NCBI GenBank assembly: GCA_902363875.1
Contig: CABJBO010000020.1
Span: 1 to 32,359 of the forward strand
Source: Coriobacteriaceae bacterium
Lineage (GTDB): Bacteria > Actinomycetota > Coriobacteriia > Coriobacteriales > Coriobacteriaceae
Length of the DNA: 32,359 bases
Direction: 5' to 3'
In this document: positions 17,899 to 25,886 of the stretch, one piece after another
How the letters are laid out: each line of letters opens with the position of its first letter
Position numbering within the stretch: position 1 is the first letter of the stretch
Position numbers and translations under genes: made by a program
The notes under the pieces: model-generated
The model's input: the letters and a program-made list of their open reading frames with translations, nothing else
Databases searched by the model: none
Told to the model about the DNA's origin: nothing

Positions 17899-18660
17899 AT
17901 GGATCAGATTTACGACAACAGGTACTATTCCGCCGGTTCGCGCGAGCCGTCGCCTCGCCGTGCGCGCACGGTGCAGCTCGGTGGGTCCGCTTATGCCGGC
18001 GCCGACCGCTCCACGCAGCGCCCGGCAAGTACCTCGCGCCCCAATGCTCAATCAAATACCTTGGCAGATGGACCGGTGCGCCCAGCACGTTCGACACATG
18101 CGTCGCGTCCCTCGGCCCAGACGCACGACAGGTCGAGCAGGCCTTCGAGCCGTCTTTCGGGCTCGGACTTTATGCGCTACGCCAACGACAATGCGGTGGT
18201 CAAGGCGATCTATGACTTTACGCATGGCTCTCTGCGTCCGCTGTTTATCGGTATCGTGGTGGCGCTGGCGCTCGTGAGCCTGTATTTTCCCGTACGCGAC
18301 CTGTACGTGGCAAAACGCTCGAGCGACATCTTGGCCAAGCAGGTCGAGATTCGCCAGCAATACAATGATGAGCTGCAAAAAAGCGTCGACAAGCTGCTCT
18401 CGGAGGAGGGTATCAAGGACGCGGCGTCCGAGGACCTGGGCCTGGTGATGCCCGGCGAGAAGAAGATTGACGTGCTAGGCTTGGACGACGATTCGGACTC
18501 GTCGTCGAGCAAAAAGTCCTCAAACGCCAAGAAGGCCAGCGAAGTGGCCAAGGAAATCGAAGAAGTCGGCAAGGACGCGCCGTGGTACATCCAGGCGCTC
18601 GACATGCTGTTTGGGTTTAACGGCGTCGAGGGCCAGACGGTCGTGTCCAACGGCAAATAG
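17899..18660 (+). CDS. DivIC/FtsB-like septum formation initiator
   Basis: The 253-residue protein has a long, basic, Ser/Arg/Pro-rich cytoplasmic tail (1-110), one membrane helix (about 113-131), a short coiled coil (135-170), then GIKDAASEDLGLVMPGEKKI, the usual block of this family. An acidic Ser/Lys-rich tail ends it. FtsB/DivIC proteins join FtsL and FtsQ/DivIB at the division septum. The ATG at 17899 has only a weak AAGG site; the frame runs through the eno terminator upstream, so longer starts are unlikely. Ppx follows 20 nt later. Confidence 0.85.
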   Translation: MDQIYDNRYYSAGSREPSPRRARTVQLGGSAYAGADRSTQRPASTSRPNAQSNTLADGPVRPARSTHASRPSAQTHDRSSRPSSRLSGSDFMRYANDNAVVKAIYDFTHGSLRPLFIGIVVALALVSLYFPVRDLYVAKRSSDILAKQVEIRQQYNDELQKSVDKLLSEEGIKDAASEDLGLVMPGEKKIDVLGLDDDSDSSSSKKSSNAKKASEVAKEIEEVGKDAPWYIQALDMLFGFNGVEGQTVVSNGK

Positions 18661-18680
18661 CGCCCGGAGGGGAGCCCGCA

Positions 18681-19682
18681 ATGACAAATTGCAAACGCTA
18701 TAAGGTGGCCGCGATCGACCTGGGAACGGTGTCGTCGCGACTGGTGTTGGCCCAGGTCGAGGGCGGAGCGATTGTGGAATCGTCCAAGCATACCGAGATT
18801 ACCGACCTGGGCGAGGGCGTGGACGCGACGGGGCGCTTCTGCGAGGCGGCTGTCGAGCGTGTGCTCGCTGCGTGCCGCATGTTTGTGGACGAGGCCCGTG
18901 CCTTTGGGGCCGTGTGCGTCTGCACCACGTGCACGAGTGCCGCGCGCGATGCGTCCAATGCCGCGCTGCTGCTGGACGGCCTGCGCGAGTTGGGGCTCAA
19001 ACCACAGGTGATTCCGGGCGAGGTCGAGGCGCGCCTGACGTTTTTTGGCGTGGCGCACGACTTTGCCGGCGAGCGCATCATCGTCGCGGATTCGGGCGGC
19101 GGGTCCACGGAACTCGCGACGGGCGTATACGCTCCGGAGCGCGGCGTCTTTGCGCTGGAGGGAACGCGCTCGCTGGACATCGGTTGCCGTCGCGTGACGG
19201 AGCGCTTTTTCTCTGCGTTGCCGCCCGCGGATGGCGAGCTTGCTGCCGCTGCCGCGTGGGCAGGCGAGCAGTTCGCCGCCTATTTTGAGGGCCTGCCTGT
19301 CGACTTTGAGCGCGCCGAACGCTTAGTCGCGGTGGGCGGCACGGTGACTACGCTGGTGGCTCTGGTCCACGAGCTGGAACCGTACGATTCGAGCTTTGTG
19401 CACCTACGCGAGCTGTCGCTGGAGCAGGTCTCGGCCGCTATCGAGCGCATGTCTGTGTTGGACGCGGAAGGCATCGCCGCGCTACCGGGTGTACAGCCCA
19501 AACGCGCGGGCGTGATCTTGGCTGGTGCCGTGGTGATTCGCGAGCTTATGCGAGCCGGCGGCTACGACACGCTCACCGTAAGCGAGAACAGCCTGCTTGC
19601 CGGCATGGCCGCCACCATTAACGAGGTTCTCGACGGTGAGCTACCCACCATCGGCTGGACCCCCAGCCTCAGCGCCCTTTAA
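18681..19682 (+). CDS. Ppx/GppA-family phosphatase
   Basis: The 333-residue protein belongs to the actin/Hsp70-fold exopolyphosphatase and guanosine pentaphosphate phosphohydrolase family: AIDLGTVSSRLVLA (phosphate loop 1), TSAARDASNA, and DSGGGSTEL (phosphate loop 2). It is the short form with the two ASKHA domains and no C-terminal HD domain. In Actinobacteria this gene often sits beside a DivIC-like gene and eno, as here. The ATG has GGAGGGGAG upstream. Confidence 0.92.
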   Translation: MTNCKRYKVAAIDLGTVSSRLVLAQVEGGAIVESSKHTEITDLGEGVDATGRFCEAAVERVLAACRMFVDEARAFGAVCVCTTCTSAARDASNAALLLDGLRELGLKPQVIPGEVEARLTFFGVAHDFAGERIIVADSGGGSTELATGVYAPERGVFALEGTRSLDIGCRRVTERFFSALPPADGELAAAAAWAGEQFAAYFEGLPVDFERAERLVAVGGTVTTLVALVHELEPYDSSFVHLRELSLEQVSAAIERMSVLDAEGIAALPGVQPKRAGVILAGAVVIRELMRAGGYDTLTVSENSLLAGMAATINEVLDGELPTIGWTPSLSAL

Positions 19683-19693
19683 CCATCCCCTCA

Positions 19694-19764
19694 TAAGTTG
19701 CGGTGAAATAGTTCCTAAATGGGCTGATAAACTGCCAAAACAGGAACTATTCCATCGCAACTTA
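19694..19764. repeat. 23-bp inverted repeat after ppx
   Basis: Arms 19694-19716 and 19742-19764 pair over 23 bp with two non-Watson-Crick positions; the loop is 25 nt. No T-tract follows. It may terminate ppx or be a dispersed repeat. Confidence 0.65.
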
Positions 19765-19773
19765 GAGGCTTAA

Positions 19774-19849
19774 CGGCATCCAGAAGAAACGAGCCCGCAT
19801 CCCCAGGGGGCACGGGCCCGTAAAAGCCAAATGGTAGGGGCGGTGGGAC
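19774..19849. repeat. 76-nt direct repeat, copy A (tRNA 3' end plus terminator)
   Basis: This 76-nt block closely matches 19970-20045. Read on -, it holds the last 18 nt of tRNA-Leu including CCA, then a hairpin like that of the true tRNA terminator. Differences are scattered point changes. Confidence 0.75.
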
Positions 19850-19878
19850 GTCTGCGTATTTGCCGCGCAAATCCGCAC
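19832..19878 (-). pseudogene. degenerate tRNA-Leu fragment
   Basis: The first 18 nt (19832-19849) are identical to the 3' end of the tRNA-Leu at 20028. They continue at 19851 into ctgcgtat, which matches the D-arm side of that tRNA, so the T-arm, variable arm and anticodon arm are missing. It cannot fold as a tRNA. Confidence 0.55.
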
Positions 19879-19969
19879 CGGCTTCGGCCGCCTGCCGGCG
19901 CCCTCGCCGGCTCGCTGCGGACGCTGCGCGTCTGCTTGACGCTCGCCCCCTCGCGGGTTCGAGCCCCAC

Positions 19970-20045
19970 CGGCATCTTAAAGAAATGAGCCCGCATCCCT
20001 GGGGGACACGGGCTCGTAAGCACTACGTGGTAGGGGCGGTGGGAC
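19970..20045. repeat. 76-nt direct repeat, copy B
   Basis: This is the partner of 19774-19849, covering the 3' end of the intact tRNA-Leu and its terminator. Start-to-start distance is 196 nt. The interval between copies is very GC-rich and contains a T-arm-like gcgggttcgagcccc at 19953-19967 on + that I could not complete into a tRNA. Confidence 0.75.
19978..20015 (-). terminator. tRNA-Leu terminator
   Basis: On -, GAGCCCG and CGGGCTC form the outer stem, with TCCC/GGGA inside, followed by ATTTCTTT. It lies 12 nt past the tRNA CCA end. Confidence 0.75.
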
Positions 20046-20112
20046 TCGAACCCACAATCCTTGCGGCGAGAGATTTTAAGTCTCCTGCGTATGCCAATTC
20101 CGCCACGCCCCC
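20028..20112 (-). tRNA. tRNA-Leu(UAA)
   Basis: The 85-nt class II tRNA has a 7-bp acceptor stem (GGGGGCG with CGCCCCT), a D-arm TGGCGGAATTGGCA, an anticodon loop CTTAAAA giving UAA, a long variable arm, and a T-arm GTGGGTTCGAGTCCCAC. CCA is encoded. The long variable arm and the anticodon both say leucine. Confidence 0.95.
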
Positions 20113-20143
20113 GTGAGACTAGAAGTCTAGCACAAGCCGTCCG

Positions 20144-20767
20144 TTACGCGTTGACGGCCATCGAGTGTTGGCCCGACTTCTCCAGGAACTCCTGGAACTT
20201 GGCTTCGTCGCCCTTGTTTTGGTACTGCAGGGCCAGCAGGTACTCCAGGCGGCAGCGCTTGACCGGGTCGTCGCCGACATCCTCGAGCATGCGCTCCAAC
20301 TCGGGAATGTCGTTGTGGCGCTTGAGGATCATCGTGTCGTACATCAGCTGACACTCGTGTGCAACCGCCTCGGCTTGACCGCCCTCAAAGCCCTTGATCT
20401 CGCGCAACAGCTCTTTGGACTTTTTGCGGTTCTCCTGGCCAACATAGTAGTTAAAGGCCTTAATCACCAGGTCGACGCGCTGCATCTTGGGCAGGTTGAG
20501 TTCCAGCAGCAGGTCGAACATCTCGCCGGCGCGCTCGTGGTCCTCGCGCAGCAGATAGGAGTTCAGACGCAGGTAGTCGCGGTTGTAGCGCGGGTACAGC
20601 ATGCTGGTGAGTTTGCCGTCGAGCAAACGATCGAACTCGGCCCACTGTTTGGCGGCCATCAACTGTTGCAGGCGTTTAAACGTAGTGCGTTTTTTGACGC
20701 TAAAGAACACCGACACGGCGATACAGATGATAACGACGGCGGTCCAGAGTGTGCGGGAATCGGGCAT
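20144..20767 (-). CDS. membrane-anchored hypothetical protein with TPR-like helices
   Basis: The 207-residue protein starts with one membrane helix (residues about 7-23, LWTAVVIICIAVSVFFS) and a basic KKR stop, so the rest is probably cytoplasmic. The body is charged and helical, with repeats such as FDRLLDGKLTSMLYPRYNRDYLRL, AGEMFDLLLELNLPKMQRV and CRLEYLLALQYQNKGDEAKFQEFLEKS that read like degenerate TPRs. AAGGATC precedes the ATG. I do not recognise a named family. It lies alone, upstream of tRNA-Leu on the same strand. Confidence 0.75.
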   Translation of the reverse strand: MPDSRTLWTAVVIICIAVSVFFSVKKRTTFKRLQQLMAAKQWAEFDRLLDGKLTSMLYPRYNRDYLRLNSYLLREDHERAGEMFDLLLELNLPKMQRVDLVIKAFNYYVGQENRKKSKELLREIKGFEGGQAEAVAHECQLMYDTMILKRHNDIPELERMLEDVGDDPVKRCRLEYLLALQYQNKGDEAKFQEFLEKSGQHSMAVNA

Positions 20768-20930
20768 GTTAGGATCCTTAGTCGCTCATAAAGCGAGCGG
20801 TATGACAACACGTACTAGATGTATTATACGCAGCGCGCAAGCAAACTGGCATAAAAGCTCATCGAGGCTGAGTGCCATCGCTCGCTGCGGTACACTTACC
20901 TAAAGTAAACCATGAAGGGAGACATTACCT

Positions 20931-21218
20931 ATGAAGAAGATCGTTTTGGCTTGCGGTGCTGGCGCTGCTACTTCCACGCTTGTTGCCCAGAAGGTCGCCA
21001 CCATGCTCGACGCCAATGGTTATGCCGGCAAGTATGAGATCGTGCAGTGTGCCATCTCCGAGGCCAAGGACTACTGCGACGAGGGTGCTGACCTGCTGAT
21101 CGCCACCACCGTTGCCCCCGAGGGCCTCACCTGCCCGTACGTGAGTGGCGTGCCCTTCATGACCGGCATGAACCGCGTCGCTGCCGAGAAGGCCGTTCTT
21201 GACGTCATGGCTCAGTAG
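20931..21218 (+). CDS. PTS system IIB-like protein (galactitol type)
   Basis: The 95-residue protein has the IIB phosphocysteine loop at the N-terminus, VLACGAGAATSTLVAQKV, with C8 as the phosphoacceptor. The fold and length fit the GatB/ascorbate IIB family. No IIA, IIC or other PTS gene is in the window, so it is a stand-alone IIB. AAGGGAG is upstream of the ATG. It probably shares a transcript with the VOC gene 11 nt downstream. Confidence 0.85.
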   Translation: MKKIVLACGAGAATSTLVAQKVATMLDANGYAGKYEIVQCAISEAKDYCDEGADLLIATTVAPEGLTCPYVSGVPFMTGMNRVAAEKAVLDVMAQ

Positions 21219-21229
21219 GCGCTGACTGC

Positions 21230-21604
21230 ATGAGTGAGCAGAACGCCAATCCGGTAGAGCTCTTTGGTATGCGCGTTGCCCATGTGGGCATTAACGCCAC
21301 CGACCCGGCAGACGCCCTGGAGATCGCGGAGCTGTTCTCGACGATGATGGGCCTGCCCGTTATCGAGACCCCGGTTTCGTACTTTAACGATTCGCTGATC
21401 GAGGTTATGAAGCAGAACGGTCGTGGCACCAAGGGCCACATCGGCTTTGCCGTCAACGACATCGATGCGGCCGAGAAGTGGTTTGCCGAGCGCGGGCTCG
21501 AGGTCAACGAGGAGTCGCGCGCGCTGCTGCCCGACGGTAGCACCAAACTCGTGTACTTTAAGCGCGAGTTCGCCGGCTTCGCCGTGCACCTGTGCCGCGA
21601 GTAG
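21230..21604 (+). CDS. VOC-family protein resembling the KDPG-aldolase extension
   Basis: The 124-residue vicinal-oxygen-chelate protein reads RVAHVGINATDPADALEIAELFS, GHIGFAVNDIDAAEKWFAERGLE and FKREFAGFAVHLCRE. This resembles the extra C-terminal domain found on some 2-dehydro-3-deoxyphosphogluconate aldolases (HVGIN...GHIAIGTN...GGFAIHL, from memory). Here it stands alone with no aldolase. Pairing with a PTS IIB hints at sugar or sugar-acid metabolism, which is inference. The ribosome-binding site is weak; coupling to the IIB gene is likely. Confidence 0.75.
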   Translation: MSEQNANPVELFGMRVAHVGINATDPADALEIAELFSTMMGLPVIETPVSYFNDSLIEVMKQNGRGTKGHIGFAVNDIDAAEKWFAERGLEVNEESRALLPDGSTKLVYFKREFAGFAVHLCRE

Positions 21605-21628
21605 CGCATAAGCTGCTTTAGTTAGCAA

Positions 21629-21666
21629 AAAGGGATAGGGCCGTGTGGCCCTATCCCTTTATTTAT
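21629..21666 (+). terminator. intrinsic terminator after the VOC gene
   Basis: A perfect 14-bp stem, aaagggatagggcc (21629-21642) with 21647-21660, closes a gtgt loop and is followed by atttat. The A-run before the stem could let it work in both directions. Confidence 0.9.
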
Positions 21667-21699
21667 GCCGAGGGATCGACTTTTGCAACGGTCAAAAAC

Positions 21700-21882
21700 C
21701 GAAGTCTAATACTTTTCCGAGAAGTGAACGAGACAAATCAGCCCCCCGAAGCATCGACACTTTAAGGGCATCGTTTCCTGCAGTTTCGATGCTGGAATCC
21801 TGCGATTTTGCGGGAAAAAAATGCGGATGCTTCGGGGGTCCGAATATGGTCGTTCACTTCTCGGGAAAAGTATTAGACCTCG
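21700..21882. repeat. long inverted-repeat element, copy 1 (about 183 nt)
   Basis: The ends are near-perfect inverted repeats of about 30 nt: left gtctaatactttt then ccgagaagtgaacga, right the complement with one extra G. Inside, ccccgaagcatc (21724-21735) pairs with gatgcttcgggg (21826-21837), and agcatcga at 21730 can also pair with tcgatgct at 21785, giving alternative folds. A second copy lies at 24778-24957. No ORF of plausible quality is inside. It lies between the VOC terminator and the kinase stop. Confidence 0.85.
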
Positions 21883-21900
21883 ATCCACGAGGGGGCATCC

Positions 21901-23179
21901 CTACCGTGGCAGGCGAATCGTAAAGCGGCTTCCGACGCCCTCGACCGAGGTCACGCCGATGACGCCGCCGTGGCTGTCGACGATCCACTTGGCGATAGCG
22001 AGCCCCAGGCCCGAGCCCTGTGCGCCGGCATCGCGTGCGTTGTCGGCACGGTAGAACCGCTCAAACGCGTGAGCTGCGGATTCCTGGTTCATGCCGATGC
22101 CCTCGTCCTCAACGCTTATGTCAATCGCGCCCGTGCCCGCATCGGGTGTTATGGCAAACGTGACGGTTGTGCCTGCGTCCGAATACTTGGCGGCGTTTTG
22201 CACGATCACGCGCAGCGCCTGCTTCACGAGTGCCACGTCAACCGATGCGTTGCAGCGCGGGTCGCCGGTAAGTGCGGCATCATACGCCAGCCGATATGTG
22301 TGCCCGGCATCGATCATCTGTGATTCTTCGCAAACCTCGCCGACCAGTGCAGCCAGGTTGGTATTCGCGCGCCGCAGCACGGTGCGACCGGCATCGCCGC
22401 GTGCCAAAAACAGCAGCTGCTCCACGAGCTCCTGCATATGCTCGCTTTCGGCTTTGAGCGAGGTGATGGATTCTGCCAGCACGTCCGGGTCGTCTTTGCC
22501 CCAGCGGTCGAGCATGTTCACGTAACCCTGAATCACCGCGATGGGCGTGCGCAGCTCGTGACTCGCATCGTTGACAAAGCGCATCTGCTGCAGCTTTGCC
22601 TCTTGCATCTGGCGCAGCAGGCGGTTGAGTGCGACCTCGATGCTCGCCAGGTCGGCGTCGCCGGTGGTGACGCTCGGCGAGTCGACGCTTGCGCGCTCGA
22701 TGGCCTGCTCCAGCGTTTCCATCTTGCCGCCGGCGAGCTGCATGCGGCCGAGCTCGTCCACACGCAAGGCCAGGTCGTTGAGCGGCGCCATAGTGCGGCG
22801 CACGCGGCGGGCGCCGCCGAGCATGTTGAGCACGCTGATGACCTGCCAACCCACAACGACAAGGTAGAGAGGCCATAGCGCGACGAGGTCCTGCGCGAGG
22901 GGGAAGGTCTTGGTGGTGCGCGCAAGCTCGACGGTATAGGTGAGCGTTGTCAGGTCCCAGCCGCGCGCGGGGGTCAGCGACATGCTGCGAACGGCGGCGC
23001 CGGGGATCCATCCCACGGTAAACGCGCCATCGGGCAGCGTCTGGTTGTAGCCATAGACGAGGATCGCCGCCGCAACAAGCAGCAGTAACAGATCCAGCCA
23101 GACGTAGCTCACCAAGCGGCGCCACATATAGCTCCAGTTGATGGCGCGGGCGATGGAGGTGACGCGCTTAGCCTCGTCG

Positions 23180-23196
<17 letters not shown>
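21901..23196 (-). CDS. sensor histidine kinase
   Basis: The 431-residue kinase has two membrane helices (about 31-50 and 105-126) around a roughly 55-residue extracytoplasmic loop, a HAMP-like segment, an H-box with H213 in DASHELRTPIAVIQGYVNML, an N-box VIVQNAAKYSD, a G1 DEGIGM and a G2 GSGLGLAIAKWIVDSHGG. It is the kinase partner of the response regulator upstream; the ATG at 23196 overlaps that gene by 17 nt. The frame is open further upstream only as a shadow of the regulator gene. The stimulus is unknown. ArlS-like kinases share this layout. Confidence 0.92.
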
Positions 23197-23965
<769 letters not shown>

Positions 23966-23983
23966 GCGTGCCCCCGTCTGCGA

Positions 23984-24526
23984 TTACTTGTCGTCGTTCA
24001 GATTTTGCTTGATGTCGTCCGCGGCATTGGCAGCGCTGTCCATCAGGTTGTTGATGCTGCCGGGCACGTCGCCGTCGCTATCGATGCGGTAGCGCATGCC
24101 AAAGAACAGGCCAAGCAGCATCAGCCATATCGTGGCGCCCCAGGCAAACAGGGCGACGATGGGAATCAGGATGGGGATGTTGAGGATGATCGCATCGCGG
24201 CGCGTGGCGATAAACTTGGTGTCCAGACTCAGGCGGAAGAGCTTTTTGAGGTACTCCCACGCGCTGTCCATCTTCTTGGAGAAGTCGGTCTTTTCGCTCG
24301 ACTTTTCGTAGGCTGCCTGCGCGGCGACCATCTCGGCAGAGGGCTCATCGACTGGCGCGGACTCGGTGGCGGCATGCGCCGACGTGGTCTGGGTCTTGCC
24401 CTGCGACTCGAGCCAAATGATGGCATCCAAAACGTTGCCGTCGGCAGCGTCGAGCGCCGCCTTGGCATCGGTGTAACTCACGTTGCACTTGGTGCGGATG
24501 GTTTCAACTTTTTCGAGGTCGTCCAT
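23984..24526 (-). CDS. DUF4342-like membrane protein with a UBA-like N-terminus
   Basis: The 180-residue protein begins with a UBA/EF-Ts-like domain, KVETIRTKCNVSYTDAKAALDAADGNVLDAIIWLE, followed by a Thr/Ala/Glu-rich linker and a membrane region ILNIPILIPIVALFAWGATIWLMLLGLFFGM (one or two helices, about 114-144). This resembles DUF4342 proteins. A charged Asp/Asn-rich tail ends it. AAGGAC precedes the ATG. As first gene of the operon it may be a membrane partner of the two-component system; this is inference from position. Confidence 0.8.
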   Translation of the reverse strand: MDDLEKVETIRTKCNVSYTDAKAALDAADGNVLDAIIWLESQGKTQTTSAHAATESAPVDEPSAEMVAAQAAYEKSSEKTDFSKKMDSAWEYLKKLFRLSLDTKFIATRRDAIILNIPILIPIVALFAWGATIWLMLLGLFFGMRYRIDSDGDVPGSINNLMDSAANAADDIKQNLNDDK

Positions 24527-24639
24527 GACCTGTCCTTTCGTTCGATGGGCGCGACGCCGGGCAATTTGCTCGGGCGCGAGCGTTGCGTTCGGCGGTTTGC
24601 GTTGCGCCGCCCCGCTCTTGGTCGAACTCTATAGTGCAG

Positions 24640-24667
24640 GTTATAGATTAAGCGATTCTTGAGCCAA
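24640..24667 (-). promoter_or_regulatory. probable promoter of the DUF4342-regulator-kinase operon
   Basis: On -, TTGGCT (24662-24667) and TATAAC (24640-24645) are 16 nt apart, about 115 nt upstream of the first ATG. A second -10-like TATAGA overlaps it downstream. Confidence 0.4.
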
Positions 24668-24777
24668 GATTAATGTTGGATGAGTTTTTGGGTGGTGCGG
24701 AGGCGGGCAGGGGCAGAAAAGGCAGGTTTTGCGTGGCGTGAAGGAGGGGCGGTCTGATCTTTGGGATAGCTGATAGC

Positions 24778-24957
24778 GAGGTCTAATACTTTTCCGAGAA
24801 GTGAATGAGTGAAAACGGACCCCCGAAGCATCGACACTTTAGAGGTGCCGCTTCCTGCGGTTTCAATGCTGAAATCCCACGATTTTGCCGCCGAAAAATG
24901 CGGATGTTTCAGGGGTCCAAAAACAGCCGTTCACTTCGCGGAAAAGTATTAGACCTC
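24778..24957. repeat. long inverted-repeat element, copy 2 (180 nt)
   Basis: The ends are perfect over gaggtctaatac and its complement, with the match continuing imperfectly through the ttcacttc side. The inner arms acccccgaagcatc and gatgtttcaggggt are again present, with changes relative to copy 1 that mostly keep pairing. The rest of the 24527-25075 gap holds the promoter above and nothing else I can name. Confidence 0.85.
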
Positions 24958-25038
24958 AATAGCGGGGGATGGGGTGCCGGTGCAAAACGGCGTCAGAAAT
25001 GGGGTAAACAAGGCAAACGGATCTAATGGATCATAATC

Positions 25039-25078
25039 ATGTTGTAAAAGTATGAAAATATCCTACAATTGCAACATG
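25039..25078 (+). promoter_or_regulatory. promoter-operator of the AbiEi-like gene, apparently leaderless
   Basis: TTGTAA (25042-25047) and TACAAT (25064-25069) are 16 nt apart. A start about 7 nt past the -10 falls on the ATG at 25076, so the transcript would be leaderless. catgttg (25039-25045) and caacatg (25072-25078) form an inverted repeat around the promoter, with ttgta/tacaa nested inside, a plausible autoregulation site. Confidence 0.6.
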
Positions 25079-25702
25079 AAGTACTTTAGCAACATAACGG
25101 CGATAATCGAGCTCTCCGAGAGCGAGGGTGTGTTCACCACAGCTCAGGCGGCTCGCATGGACATCTCTCGAGATGCGCTGGCACACTCATGTCGTGCGGG
25201 GCGTCTTGAACGGATATGCCACGGCGCCTACCGGATGTCTGGAACACAGCGCCGAGACACCGACGAGCTCAACGCCTTTTGGAAGCTCACCAATCCCTCC
25301 CTTTGCGCGTGGGAGAGAAAACGTCAGTGGGATGGCATCGCCGTGAGCGGTACGACTGCGGCGAACCTGCAGCAAATGGGCGATTTCTACCTGTCTCCCT
25401 ACAGGATGACCGCGCCCACGCGTATTAATACAAGAAACGAATCCCTTTCTTTTGTAAAGCGCGAGATTGCCGAGCGGGATATCGTTTGGCTCGACGGCCT
25501 GCCGGTAACTAAACCCGAGCGCACGCTTGTCGATCTTTGCCTCGATGGTGAGGACCCTTCATTAATCATCGATGCCTATCACGATGCGCTTGGGCGTGGG
25601 CTCGATACGCAGCGGCTGAAAGATCTCGTAAAGAAGAACTCTAAAACCGCCAAACGACGCGAACTGATGAGGCCATTGCTGGTTGTGCTGGGTTGTACCT
25701 GA
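25076..25702 (+). CDS. AbiEi-like antitoxin-domain protein
   Basis: The 208-residue protein starts with a winged-helix domain, EGVFTTAQAARMDISRDALAHSCRAGRLERICHGAYRM, typical of AbiEi-type transcriptional regulators of type IV toxin-antitoxin systems. The second half carries VTKPERTLVDLCLDG, also common in this group. In complete systems a nucleotidyltransferase toxin AbiEii follows; here the next gene is a DNA methyltransferase 184 nt away, so no partner is adjacent. No Shine-Dalgarno site precedes the ATG at 25076; a start at 25052 would lie upstream of the -10. GC is lower than in the core genes. Confidence 0.8.
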   Translation: MKYFSNITAIIELSESEGVFTTAQAARMDISRDALAHSCRAGRLERICHGAYRMSGTQRRDTDELNAFWKLTNPSLCAWERKRQWDGIAVSGTTAANLQQMGDFYLSPYRMTAPTRINTRNESLSFVKREIAERDIVWLDGLPVTKPERTLVDLCLDGEDPSLIIDAYHDALGRGLDTQRLKDLVKKNSKTAKRRELMRPLLVVLGCT

Positions 25703-25849
25703 GTGCGCAGGCCTGATGTTTGCTAACTGCAAGTCGAGACAATTGTTTGTCCGCACGGTTCTTTAATCTAAGTGACTATTGAAGGCCTGCATCGAAGTAT
25801 TGCAACCGGTGCGATTCGCATTTAAGCTTGATGTCGCTGTGTCAATTAG

Positions 25850-25864
25850 CGGACAGTTCGTCCG
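25850..25864 (+). promoter_or_regulatory. possible operator before the methyltransferase
   Basis: cggac and gtccg form a 5-bp inverted repeat with a 5-nt centre, 22 nt before the ATG. The methyltransferase has an N-terminal helix-turn-helix that could bind here; some C5-methyltransferases do repress themselves. Confidence 0.3.
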
Positions 25865-25886
25865 TAGTTTGTTCCGATTGGATAGC

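Noticed and set aside
19940..19975. Second tRNA on + suggested by a T-arm-like motif
   Set aside because: No matching acceptor stem, D-arm or anticodon arm could be found upstream.
19715..20023. A 102-codon frame on - across the tRNA duplication
   Set aside because: It crosses the repeat and terminator and encodes Arg/Ala-rich sequence of the kind produced by tRNA-derived DNA.
24805..25026. A 73-codon frame starting MSENGPPKHRHF
   Set aside because: It lies mostly in inverted-repeat copy 2 and its sequence is explained by the repeat; the equivalent frame in copy 1 differs in start and end.
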